Positions 11,571 through 22,206 of a stretch of DNA of 64,000 nucleotides are shown piece by piece. How positions within the stretch are numbered: position 1 is the stretch's first letter; every line of letters begins with the position of its first letter. The position numbers and the translations under genes were made by a program. Location of the stretch: contig NC_089278.1 of assembly GCF_963678975.1 (NCBI RefSeq), positions 12,055,479 to 12,119,478 on the forward strand. The letters are read 5' to 3'. The notes below the pieces were generated by a model. The model had not been told where the DNA came from and searched no databases. It worked only from the letters and a program-made list of their open reading frames with translations. The DNA comes from Dysidea avara. Its lineage: Eukaryota > Porifera > Demospongiae > Dictyoceratida > Dysideidae.

Positions 11571-11578
11571 CTGAGCTG

Positions 11579-12034
11579 TTGTTCACTTGCAAGTTCAAAT
11601 ACCTCAGTCTTCACAGCATTTGTGTTCACAGTTTGAGTGTTGTAATGATATAATATATCTAGGACAATAATGTACACAATTAGTAGTGCACTGTGTATGT
11701 TGAACTGTTGAATAATCAATCTGTTTATTATTGACTGCATGTAATCATATGATACCATGAGGCACTTGGAATCTAAAAGATCTGAGTATCCTCCAAGATT
11801 TTTTTTCAAAAGTATGAGGGTATTATTTTATGGTCACGGGACCATTTTTAAAATCAGGCTTTCTAATATTTGATTTCTGTTGGTTGTGCATGCACTCATT
11901 CTGATATATATTGATCATGAATTGAGTTGTGTGTGCCATTTTGAAAACAAGTTTAATATTAGGCTCTCGAATAGCTAGCTATCACTATGTTCGAATTTTT
12001 GAGTTGCATGTGTACTGTAACAAAATATTTGGTC
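11579..12034. other. Intergenic, no gene seen
   Basis: AT-rich sequence without coding or splice signals. A ggtcacgggacca palindrome at about 11832 resembles the GGTCC motifs that follow. Confidence 0.4.
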
Positions 12035-12480
12035 CCGGTGCATAAATGGTCCGGCCCAGTGGCGGATCCAGGATGGGGCATTTGGGGCAAATGCCCCCCC
12101 CTTCAAGAAATTGCATTCAAGATCGAGATACTCTAATAGAGCAGTCAATTACTCTAATAAAGCAGTCACAATGTTCATGAGGCAGTGTAGCTTACCTATG
12201 AAGCTACAAATAGGATTTTATTTTACATAACAATGCAGACGTGATATAGTTGGTAAGGATAACTAGCTATTGTTGTTGTGACCTTTTTTTTTTGGTCTTC
12301 AACTGGTTTTCAGCAAGTTTTTTTGGTCTTCAACTGTTTTTCAGAAAGGTGCCCCCCCTCTTTCGAAACTCTGGATCCGCCCCTGCGGCCGGACCACATA
12401 TGTTCGACATAAATGGTCCGGCTGGACCAGCTATGACAACAAAAATGGTCCTACCTGAGCAAAACTGGTCCGGGTTATAA
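12031..12480. repeat. GGTCCGG palindrome cluster 1
   Basis: Several ggtcc/ggacc motifs, often arranged as GGTCCGGCCGGACC next to cataaatg, lie at 12031-12056 and 12386-12476. The cluster is split by the hAT5-like insertion. A second cluster with the same motif spacing lies at 14028-14165. They may be ends or the interior of an unrecognised element. Confidence 0.65.
12057..12385. mobile_element. hAT5-like MITE, 329 bp
   Basis: The inverted ends are CAGTGGCGGATCCAG (left) and the reverse complement of ctggatccgcccctg (right). The 5-bp duplication cggcc sits at 12052-12056 and 12386-12390. It splits a GGTCCGG|CCGGACC palindrome that is intact in other repeat units. It holds a paired actctaata(g/a)agcagtca motif at 12129-12168. 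Non-coding. Confidence 0.85.
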
Positions 12481-12875
12481 TGTCAATGGTAAAGCTTAGC
12501 CACTCATCACTAGACTCACTACTTGTCGTAATTAGCTATACCTCAACTACGTACCATATAACTATTACCGTACATGGTTTCAGCCACGTCTCTTTGACAG
12601 AAACGCATGCAGGGCCACTTGGGTCCCAGGCCCGGGCAACCATATAATTGTACACTACAATAACATAAAGATCGAGATACTCTAATAGAACAGTCACCGT
12701 ACAGCAGTCTGGTAAGTTTATTATCTCTGGGTAAATGTTCAGTAATATATAACACTCGATGTAACAGCTACTCAAATAAACTGCTGAAACTAGCCACATA
12801 TTAAGTCACCTAAAATATGTTGATTGGATAAGAAAAAGTATAGCTATAGATATGGTTTATTATGTCTTTTTACAG

Positions 12876-13054
12876 ATAGATGTATAAGCTATGGCCTGAC
12901 ACTATTAATTTTGCAACCTGAAGATGTCAAGAAGGTTAAAATGTTCTATAGTGCTATGAATGCTTTAAGAACCTTCATCAAATCAATGGTTTTGAATAAT
13001 TTATGCATATATACAGCTATAGTTGTTACTATAACATTATTATTGGGGGTACAG
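12876..13054 (+). CDS. Possible orphan coding exon
   Basis: A 179-nt open block has a strong acceptor (gtctttttacag) and a strong donor (CAG|gtaaga). It is open in the frame with phase-1 entry and phase-0 exit. The peptide ends with a hydrophobic segment (LCIYTAIVVTITLLLGVQ) that could cross a membrane. I recognise no family. Its exit phase does not fit the 15.7 kb UBL exon, because joining would create an immediate stop. Chance or transposon sequence is quite possible. Confidence 0.2.
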
Positions 13055-14027
13055 GTAAGAAAGCAAACCCTGTAAAAACCTGATCTAAACAATCAAACTA
13101 CTACAAAAATAGCTATACAATATCATACTGGCAAGAATTAATCATAATAAAATCTATCTATAGGTGTGTCTTAAACAAATTGGTTGAATTAACATTAACT
13201 GAATCATGAGGGAGTCCATTCCAATCATTTATAACATGGCAAAGTTATATAGTGTGTCATATAGCTAGGCTGATGTTTGAATAATGACAAAGAGCTACAT
13301 TAGTGTATATGCATATTTTAGCTGTATAGTGGTACACTGCATGGTTTGCATGCAGAAATTCAAATTTTGTCTTGATAACTACATATACTTTGAAAGAAAT
13401 AGCTACAGGGCTATTGATTGCATAGCTATATATATATACAAGAATTCTAATTATGCATGCATTTCAGCTATAGGAGTCCCATGCATACATGATATAGAAT
13501 GGTAATGCACAAGTAGCTACTTTGGGACATTTATTATTATTGCTTTACTATGATGTAAGTTATTATTGCTTTATGGCAAGTTGCCAAAGGTCCCAGTAAA
13601 TGTACAGGCATTTTAATTAACTTATAATGTCTGAAAGTTAATAGGTGCATGGTGGCAGTTCGTGACATTTGCTACATGGATATAAATAAAGGTTGGTACA
13701 GTGGTTTTAATTATAGCTATTGAGAAGATCTACAAAGTGAAATCCTTTAGTTTTGTTTACAATGGAGAGGTTGGTATCAATTACTGAAAGGGAATTCCGC
13801 ATGCTTTAATGAAACCGTTCATTCTCCTTGATCTTTGACTGTTCTATTAGAGTTATTGATCAATTAATTATCTAATTTATAGTGTCGGTAGTTTTTATAT
13901 TCCGGCATGCATTTTCAGGAACTACGTTGTGAGCAAGGATTTAATATTTGCGTTCAGTGTAGCATCAACCATATTAAATGCTTCAGATAGCTATAACTTA
14001 CGCTGCAAATTCCCGCCAGCCATGTTC
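13055..14027. other. Intergenic, no gene seen
   Basis: AT-rich, with scattered tagctata and tgcatgca words. One minus-oriented copy of the actctaata-gaacagtca motif lies at about 13838-13856. Confidence 0.4.
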
Positions 14028-14165
14028 AGCCCGGACCATTTATGCCCTGGCATGGGTGGTCCGGGGGGACCAGTTATGTAAGCACAAGTGGTCCGGCCGG
14101 ACCATTTGTGACAGCATAAATGGTCCGCCCGGACCTTATATGCCCGGACCATTTGTGCGTCACAG
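14028..14165. repeat. GGTCCGG palindrome cluster 2
   Basis: At least eight ggtcc/ggacc motifs occur in about 130 bases, including ggtccggccggacc at about 14091, spaced by variants of catttatg or agttatg. It matches the cluster at 12031-12480. Confidence 0.7.
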
Positions 14166-15684
14166 TGACAGTACCCTAGGAAAGTACAATATACTTGGTT
14201 ATTAAAGCCTCAGTTGCTTTTAAAATGGCACTCAAAATGTTAAACAATTCCACATACAGTGCAATTAAACATTCAAATCATTAAACACTTCTTCTGCACT
14301 TTAGTCACTGGCGGACCAAATCACATGCTCTATTACGGACGGTAGTTCCCCTTTGGTGGCCCGCGCGATTGATCACGCGAAGAATCCAAGTAGTGGATTG
14401 TAGTGAGTGCATTGCATGCTTCAACCAGATCTCCAATCATTAAAAGTAAGGCTTGTATAATATATAATGTTATGCATTTTAATAGCTATGTCGGGCATTA
14501 CTTGTGTACTCCAATTAATGAGCACATTGTGTGCACACCAAAGGGGCACACTACTTATGGCTATTGCTGATCGCCGTTTGCTTTCACTGTACTTGCGGTA
14601 TAATTAGTATTACAAATTCTGTGCTATTTAGGCAAAATTTATTGCAGTTCTACAACCTTCCGCTATTCCAAGTATGAATATTTCTTGAAGTACATACTCA
14701 ACCAAGCTGTGGGATGCACTAAGAAAAAATAAATTTCTAAGAAAAATGGCATTTACCATCATTTCACCTTTAACCCTTAATGCCCCATGTTATAGAAATG
14801 TGTGCATTATTTTTTTTAAATCCATGATAAGCGATTTTGTGTAATGTTTTCACATTTTCTGGTAGTGGCTATATAAGGTAACACCTATAAATAGTAGTCA
14901 GGGTGGTTCTGAATAATGCTCAGACGAGAGAAGAGCTGTAAGATTGTTTAATGGATTACCCGTGCCTCAAGAACAATTTGTGTGAGTGATGTTGGCAGTG
15001 AAGAAGTTCACAGGATAGTTTCTGCTGAATTCTCTCTCCCTACACTAAAACTATTGAATGGGCTAATCATGGAATGATTATATTGCTGGTATAGCCTACG
15101 GCGAAGGATTGAGAGACTGTATTGTGTGTTATAGGCATGTGCAAGCATGCGCATGCTTTTGTATTGCTGCAAAATCGTCATGCAAAGGTTTATCAGCTAT
15201 TGTATTATTTCTATCTGTTAACAGTATCTTTCTGTTGTGTTTCAAGTTTAGGAAGAATCAGTTCAGGAGAACTATTTTATAAAACAAAAATATGAAGTTC
15301 TTGTTTAAAAATTTGTGTTGAACTTTTTCGCACCATCAATTGGAGAACTACAGTATCGCTTTAAAATTAGAATCTATGGGCACTAGAAGCCTGATTGAAA
15401 GGCTTATCTAATCAAACAAGCGCTACTAAGGACTTGAGAGAAAGCGATTTCCGCTGGTGGGTAGATGTTTATTATAGCATGCGTGCAATACTTGGGACAA
15501 TAAGGGATAAGGCTGTGCAGTCACAGCTATTTACTTTATCGAAGATCTAAATCTGTGCCTGATTGATTTTGTAATTCTCTGCTTGATCTTTTCATTGTAA
15601 TTATTATGTACAAAACTAGGCAACATAAGTTGAATCAATTTGTACCGTGTATGTAATATGGCATATTTAATGTTCTACACACAG
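14166..15684. other. Intergenic or 5' intron sequence, nothing recognised
   Basis: No convincing exon, RNA gene or transposon end is seen. If the UBL exon at 15685 has an upstream partner, part of this is its intron. Confidence 0.4.
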
Positions 15685-15926
15685 GAATGAAAATATTCAT
15701 CAAGCCATTGAATGGTAGGAATCTTGCTTTTGAGGTGGAAGGTTCGGACACTGTGGGAAATTTAAAGGCTCTGATTGAAGATAAGGAGGGTACACCACCT
15801 GAGCTGCAGAGACTAATATATGCTGGGAAACAGTTGGAAGATTATATGACACTGACTGATTGTGTTATTCAACATGAGTCCACCCTAAATTTAGTGTTAA
15901 AAGGTTTGCCAACATGCATATGATAA
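15685..15926 (+). CDS. Ubiquitin-like exon, possibly first UBL of the downstream kinase gene
   Basis: Translation from the ATG at 15687 gives a clear ubiquitin-like domain. It opens [10 protein letters not shown], carries [11 protein letters not shown] around the Ile44/Lys48 surface, and ends [10 protein letters not shown], with no diglycine. An acceptor (ctacacacag) precedes it at 15675-15684. There are two possible endings. Without splicing it stops at TGA after 78 residues, with AATAAA at about 16030. With a donor (AAAAG|gtttgc) at 15903/15904 it leaves in phase 1 and would join the UBL exon at 32403 in frame, making UBL-UBL-UBL-coil-kinase (612 residues). The donor is weak and the intron would be about 16.5 kb, so the second model is only plausible. 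Confidence 0.6.
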
Positions 15927-17352
15927 ACCTTTTCCGTTAAGAATATATATATTTTTTATTGGAGGGGCTCTTGTATTTTCAAGTAGGAATTGTTTCCCTT
16001 TACAACTATTAATGAATTCATTTTACAATTAATAAAGACAATGTGAAATGATTTACCGACATTGCCATACCTGTTATGACAAAAATAACTGATCTGTATT
16101 AGACAACAGTTCCCTCAAATAGAGGTCACCATGACACAATTTTTAGGAGTAACACTATTTTAGAAAAGGGCTTACTATGTAAAGCTTCTATTTCCTTCCC
16201 TTTTAAATGAAGGGGGTTTGAGACCGGCCATTGGTTTTTGGATAGGCCTAAATGACTTCCAGAATTGCAATCATCAAAAAAGTGTTAAACAGAATTGTAT
16301 GATGCATATCTGTAAGCACACAGACTTGCAAAGACTACTCATGTCATTTATAATGCCACTAACGGTACACATTATTAACCAGGCCTATATTTGAGATCAG
16401 GCAATTATTTCCCTGTGTGCTGGAAGCTCCCTAGCTAATAACCAAGACTAATATTTATTTGAATGCAACTTTTGTATGAGGAAATATGATATATGCACAC
16501 TATCATACAGTACAGTAGTACTCCAGTTATCCAAACTTTCAGTTAACTCCAATAATGATTAAAAGTAGTAGTGTATCTAACTGTGTATTGGTAGCTAGTA
16601 ATAAAGTTCATAAAAAATTTTACTGTTTGCAAATGTGTGAATACATTGTTTAAGCTCAAATTTTCCAAGTTATGGATTTTTCAGTTATGTGTATCTGAAT
16701 GCTAGGTGGTTCCCAGGAGTTCGAAAAACAGGTAGCAGGGGTTTCCCCTTCCCCCCCAAAAAAGGCTTTAACATCGTGATTTTTTTAACATTGGGCGGTG
16801 GCTGATTTTGAATATTCACTGCATTGATTCACTGCATTACTAGGTTAAACACTGTGGCATTTAACCTAGTAAATATGTGGCTGACTGTTCTATTAGAATA
16901 TTGTACATGACTATTGTATTAGGGAACTGTTTTATTAATCTATCTACTGATCTCGTGAGCTATAATAGATCAAGGAGTATGGTCACCATGCCTTGTTTTC
17001 TGTAGCAAAACGTATTGTTGTAAATACAGTTGGGTCATTAGGGGGTATGGTTGCTGTACTCTACAGTGAAGCTAAGGTGCGCATAGCAAAACAATTAAAC
17101 AAAGCGTATTAAAGATTAAGTAGAAAATGGTATGTGAGCAATGTTTTGAAGTTAAAGTTTCTTGTTCATGAAGAGACTCCAATAGAAGTCTCTTAGTACT
17201 AAGAGACTCATGGTCGACCACACCAGTTAATTATCACTGTGCACACAAGAATTTATTGTTTACCGCTGAAATATTGTCAACAAAACAATAGCCACAACCA
17301 ATCTACAGTAGTGGCTAGCTAGTGTTCTTCACCACCCTATACTAGTGAGTTA
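15927..17352. other. Intergenic or intron, no gene seen
   Basis: The sequence is AT-rich. AATAAA at about 16029 could end the UBL exon's transcript. Weak fragments occur near 16690-16790 (ggtttcccc-ttcccccccaaaa, like hAT5-type ends) and at 16881-16900 (ctgactgttctattagaat, the dispersed motif). Confidence 0.4.
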
Positions 17353-17357
17353 ACTGC

Positions 17358-17537
17358 TGTTTCGAAGTGGCTATCTGTCTCAACTTCAGTCGGATACACT
17401 ATTGGATTGGCCCAAGATAGAAGGATTAAACTTCACTTGTTAACACGCCATTAACAACAATTATCAGTTTTTCATCACGTGATCATTTTTTGAAAAAGTT
17501 TTATATTTACAAAAAGAAAGTTGTAAAGTTTCTTACA
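17358..17537 (-). repeat. Pao 3' LTR
   Basis: 180 bp, matching 26567-26746 with a handful of substitutions. It is flanked outside by the actgc target duplication. Confidence 0.92.
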
Positions 17538-17788
17538 CTCCCAGCCGTGGTTCACCAGAAAGTGAATCACCAAAATTGTCTAACCTAAAATGATATACAA
17601 TTGATCAAAATGAAAGTAAATGTTGTAATAAGTTTTGTTTACTCTACGGTTCAGTTCTCCCACCACTGCTGCCTGTCGTCGTGGTCTCCTTGTAGTAGCT
17701 AATTCTGGAGTGTGTGCGGTGCTGTCATCAGTGGACGGTGGTGGTGACATCTCTTCAGTTTCACCAACTTCGATCGGGATGAGATGTT

Positions 17789-18165
17789 GGGTGCTTCTTC
17801 GCAGTAATCAAGATTTGTTTTGCTCGTCAGTTGTTTTGATGATTGCAGCTCTAACCTTCCCATCATTCCCAGTTAACAGTTCTTGGACAATGGCAATCTT
17901 CCAAAAGAGCCGCTTGGTGGAATCGTTTTTGAGTATCACAACATCTCCAACATTTATCCTTGGTCCATTGTGAGATTGCCATTTGTCACACTTATGTTCT
18001 CTAAGGTTTGTTAGAAAAATACGTGTTCCTCCAGATAGAGAGAAATCGATTCATTGCGTGTCTTTGCTACTTGCTCTTCTTCGCCAAAGAATCATGGGTA
18101 CTTGCTACCTCAAAAGCTTCACTATTGGGCCATCTGGTGATTCTTTGGCCATAAAGCAAGTGGGA
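17789..18165 (-). pseudogene. Pao C-terminal (DUF5641-like) remnant
   Basis: On the minus strand the words SPSHLLYGQRITRWPNSE, then in another frame INVGDVVILKNDSTKRLFWK and GKVRAAIIKT, match the segment that follows integrase in BEL/Pao polyproteins. It lies directly after the reverse transcriptase fragment, so the RNase H and integrase between them were deleted. It contains frameshifts. Confidence 0.75.
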
Positions 18166-19221
18166 TGGTGAAATGGAATAACTGACACCTTCCATGTCAT
18201 CCTGATACAGTTCCATCCCTTGCTCTACAGTAGTGGTGCCAGTGATCAAATCATCCACATAAAGGCAGTCCTCTGTTTGTTCTTTGACATTTGCGCAAAG
18301 GGTTTTGTATGACTGCAGATGGTGTGATATAACTGCCCCTAAGATGGCTGGTGAAGATCTTAGTCCAAATACTAGCCTGGTGAATCTAAACTGTGTAACA
18401 TTACTTTGGGGGTTCAATGGATCCTCAAGCCACAGGAATCTGAGAAAATCTCGGTCCAAACTGGAAATTCCCACCATGAGAAAAGCTTTCTCAATGTCTG
18501 CAGTGATAGCTATTGGGTGTGATCGGAACTTGATGAGGATGTTAAATAACTTTGGGATAAAATTTGGTCCGACTTGTAGACAGTCATTTAGTGAGCATTC
18601 ATCCTTCCCTGCCTTGGCTGAGCCATCATAGACGATGCGGAGTTTGGTAGTGCTGCTGTGCTGCCACACCACTCCATGGTGGGGTAAGTAATGAACCATG
18701 GCCCTTTATGCGGAATTATACCTCGTCTGTGATTCTGGAACTCTCTCAATGATCCCCTTAGACAGTTGTTCCTGGAGAATGTGGTTATACTCCTTCAATA
18801 TTTGAGGGTCTTTTAACAAGCAGCGGTGTAGTGACCTCAGACGATTGAGACTCAGAATGCAATCATCAGAAAAATTCAAATTTCCTTCTATCCATGGTAA
18901 GTTCACTTCGTAGCGTTCACCAGTAAATGTTATGTTACCAAAAAATTGGTTCACTAATGTTTGGGCAGCTGGAATATCCGTTATGCCAATTGCTTCGACC
19001 TCCCAAAATCTCTTCAGGGTATGTACAAGCTCATCGTTCGCAGAGGCAACGCTACTGTCATCATAGGTTAGTATCAGGTTGGTAGAAGTAATGTTCTGAT
19101 AGTCTACAGAATTCAAGGGCCCCGATAGGAGCCAGCCAAGCTTACTATTGATAGCAACGGGGCCACGACCAGCCTGATGGACCTCACTTCCCACAAAACT
19201 CCAATAAAAATCTGACTCCAC
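18166..19221 (-). pseudogene. Pao reverse transcriptase fragment
   Basis: The N-terminal part (18706-19221) has GPVAINSKLGWLLSGP and LKRFWEVEAIGI, typical of the Pao linker between protease and reverse transcriptase. After an in-frame TAA at about 18706, in the same frame, come TTKLRIVYDGSAK, the ADIEKAFL motif and the catalytic box YVDD near 18260. Coding similarity stops shortly after YVDD at the deletion junction. Confidence 0.88.
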
Positions 19222-19886
19222 CAGTACATCAATTGAATCTCGGAATTATCTGCCAGTTCTAGACCCATTAAGTGAGTAAATTGGTGGAGATTTGAAACAA
19301 GGGGTAAAGCAGAACAAATGACAGGAAAGCTCAGAGCAAGAATCTCAGTTTTGTCGGACGAACCTGGTTTGCACAAACACATCTTGAATAGTTTACAATT
19401 CTTAGCCCTGTGTTGCGCATCCCCAAATGTGTTTATATAAAGTCTCTCAGACTGGACAGGGGATAATCCCAGTTTGGAACAAAGGCTCTCTGTCACATAG
19501 GACCTTGGCTGCCACAATCAAATAAGACACGAATTAGCTCTTGTTGTGTACCAGTCTCATCAGAGGCAATGGCTTGTGCTGTTTGCAACAAAACACCACC
19601 CTTGAACACTTGTGTATTGGTGGTATTACTTAAGGAAGTGGTCGTAGTATCCTTATTACCAGTTGTCACGGTTTCATTAATTGACTGTGGTACAAATGGT
19701 TCAGCTTCAGCTGACAGGCTGTTGCAGATCGACTGGTGGTGTCGTTGATGACAATTGCGACAAGTTTTTGGGCTACGGCAGTCCCTAAGCCTGTGATTGC
19801 TCTTTAAACAATTAAAGCACCGGCCACTCTTAAGCAATATGTCCTTACGAACCTTAATGTCCCTAACCTTGTCACAGGAGGCTGAA
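19222..19886 (-). pseudogene. Pao zinc knuckle and aspartic protease remnant
   Basis: On the minus strand, cysteine-histidine knuckles (CFNCLKSNHRLRDC, CRNCHQRHHQSIC) are followed by a retropepsin-like active-site region LFDCGSQ. Frameshifts at about 19500 and about 19225 break the frame. The first knuckle is cut at its upstream edge by the DIRS-type element at 19886/19887; its other half is at 25305-25345. Confidence 0.85.
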
Positions 19887-19980
19887 CTCCCTCACCATAC
19901 TATTACCCTTATCACCCACAACACACTAACACTGGGTTGTGCGCCACCAAACGTGGGCTACTGTTTTTCAAACTGTTAAC

Positions 19981-20334
19981 TGCACACATACAACTGCATA
20001 CAACAACTACCTATGCATGTACAATTGGAGAGTGGGGGCTTAGCAACAACTAATGATAAGAGAGAAATAATAAATTTGAGACTGCCCAGCCCAAAACAGC
20101 CTCAGGAAAAAACCTGGCAGGCATTTTTTTTTTTTTTTTTTTTTTTTTTGCTTACCAGGAAAAACCCTAAATTTGCTCCACTCTCATGTATGTGTATGCA
20201 CCAACAAATCAGTTTAAAATTCCAGCATGTCTCTTGTCCATTATCATCAGCAAATCTATCTAAAGATAGTCAAAGAAAATATATAAAAAATCTTTTCATT
20301 TTAAACACCATCACACTAGGGAGGGTGGGTGGGT
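19981..20334. repeat. DIRS-type element, non-repeated stretch with T24 run
   Basis: This stretch lies between split repeats A2 and B2 and has no second copy in the element. A homopolymer of about 24 T occurs at 20126-20149. No gene. Confidence 0.7.
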
Positions 20335-20641
20335 GTACCCCACTAGCCTTAACACGTGGCGTAGAATGAATAATCACACCTAACTTAGCCTTATAAACCT
20401 TTACGTCACGTGAGAGAGGCTCACGTGACCACCAATAGTATTCATGCGGGAGCTTATTTTCTGTCTAATTCATTACATTCAACCGACAGAAAATACACCT
20501 CCCTCACCATACTATTACCCTTACCACCCACAACACACTAACACTGGGTTGTGCGCCACCAAACGTGGGCTACTGTTTTTCAAACTGTTAACCAACTCTA
20601 GGGTGACAAAGATAGGACTGCACTACAAACTGAGCTTTACA

Positions 20642-21661
20642 TTATAAGCCAAGCTGTTTGGTTACGGATAATCTGTGCTCCAATGAATCCTCTATGTATC
20701 CATCCTTTGCATTTTCTGATTTCCACCTACCATGGCGCTTGAATAACCTGTCGGGGACTCCAGCATTAGCCGCCTTGGTAGCTCCACCAACTCTCATACT
20801 GTGTAGCCCAAAATCTTTTGGATCATAGCCTAGATTTCTAAGCTTATTTTTAAAAAGCCTGTGAAGGCAGGTGTAACTTATGCTGCCCGACTCACGCAAC
20901 CTGTCTCCCAGCTTGGTCTTACATATTGGGCGGAACAAAAACCTTTGATCCCTCCATGAGATCTGCGTTCTCCTTATGTATTCTTCCAGCTTGCTTACTG
21001 GACAGGTGGCTGAGCCACATCTGGCAATCACTACTTCCTCTCCTTTTCTCAACTGGTCTCCCTTACTATGTGGAATATGTAGCACTATGTACTCTTCATA
21101 GACAGAGATATCACAGGGCTGAATATTCACCAGTTCGCTGAACCTCAAAAACCCTGCGAAAGATAACAGGCATGCAGTGGTAAGCCTTAAATCAGTTAGG
21201 GTGCCACTCATCTTTGCATCTTCCACCATCCGCTGCAGCATAGCTACCGTCATGGGAGCTTTCTTGACAACAGGTTTAGCCAAAGATCTCTGAAGACCCT
21301 CTAGGATAGCTTTAACGAAGGGGGAGGCTGATGGAGAGACTAAGCCTGCAGTAGAGTGTACCCATGCCAGGGAATTGCATGCTTCCTCCACTGCCAATTT
21401 TGAGCTGACTGTATCGGCAAGGTGTTGCAAGTAGAGGCCAACATGGTGCTCTTTGGCTGGGATTGCTGGCATTCCATACCTCTTAGCCCAGCTCTTCCAC
21501 CGTTTGTATGCTGCAAGGTATTTCTTCACTGTGGAGTTTGCTCTACTATGCAGGATAGTGTTTGGGAGCTTGTCCGCCAGTTCCCGAAGCTCTGGGTCTT
21601 CGACCTCCTTCACTGCTGCCCACACGCCTTGCGAATATATATCTACAGAATGACAAGCCAT
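20642..21661 (-). CDS. Tyrosine recombinase of the DIRS-type element
   Basis: An intact 339-residue frame. The N-terminal half has the SAM-like core-binding fold seen as STVKKYLAAYKRWKSWAKR. The catalytic half carries the expected residues: Arg in LLSFAGFLRFSEL, the HSMRVGGATKAANAG box (His-x-x-Arg), the RHGRWKSENAKDGYIED segment with His/Trp, and the nucleophile-position Tyr. It should integrate the double-stranded circular intermediate by strand exchange, with no integrase needed. It lies downstream of the minisatellite and in a different frame from the reverse transcriptase. Confidence 0.92.
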   Translation of the reverse strand: MACHSVDIYSQGVWAAVKEVEDPELRELADKLPNTILHSRANSTVKKYLAAYKRWKSWAKRYGMPAIPAKEHHVGLYLQHLADTVSSKLAVEEACNSLAWVHSTAGLVSPSASPFVKAILEGLQRSLAKPVVKKAPMTVAMLQRMVEDAKMSGTLTDLRLTTACLLSFAGFLRFSELVNIQPCDISVYEEYIVLHIPHSKGDQLRKGEEVVIARCGSATCPVSKLEEYIRRTQISWRDQRFLFRPICKTKLGDRLRESGSISYTCLHRLFKNKLRNLGYDPKDFGLHSMRVGGATKAANAGVPDRLFKRHGRWKSENAKDGYIEDSLEHRLSVTKQLGL

Positions 21662-21735
21662 ACAGTAAAAGAGAAACTAGGCTCACCAGCTAGTCCCATC
21701 ACCATGGTCCAGGCTGTTGGGTCATACCCCACTGC

Positions 21736-22095
21736 CTTCTAGACTGTGACCACTCTTGGGTCATACACAACAGTCCTCTAGACTGTGACCACTCTTGGGT
21801 CATACGCAACAGTCCTCTAGACTGTGACCACTCTTGGGTCCTACACAACAGTCCTCTAGACTGGGACCACTCTTGGGTCATACACAACAGTCCTCTAGAC
21901 TGTAACCACTCTTGGGTCATACACAACAGCTCTCTAGACTGTGACCACTCTTGGGTCATACACAACAGTCCTCTAGACTGTGACCACTCTTGGGTCATAC
22001 ACAACAGTCCTCTAGACTGTGACCACTCTTGGGTCATACACAACAGCCCTCTAGACTGTGACCACTCCGGGGTCATACCAACAGCTCTCTGGGCT
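21736..22095 (-). repeat. 39-bp minisatellite, about 9 units, inside the DIRS-type element
   Basis: The unit (plus strand) reads ctctagactgtgaccactct followed by tgggtcatacacaacagtc. Because the unit length is a multiple of three, a 135-codon open frame crosses it on the minus strand with a 13-residue repeat, MTQEWSQSRGLLC. It lies between the RNase H frame (ends 22207) and the recombinase (starts 21661), in its own frame. Whether it is translated is unknown. Confidence 0.88.
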
Positions 22096-22206
22096 GCAAC
22101 CATCACTAGGTATCCTTGGATGTCTGGAAGTTGAGGTGCAAAGCTAGTACCATTGTGTTTGGGACCCCTTGAATAGCGTGGACCCCGAGTGACCTGGCAT
22201 GATTGA

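Noticed and set aside
18284-18631. Plus-strand frame of 115 codons
   Set aside because: Antisense shadow of the Pao reverse transcriptase fragment.
21736-22095. CRISPR-like array
   Set aside because: 39-bp units are contiguous with no unique spacers, inside a eukaryotic retroelement; it is a minisatellite.
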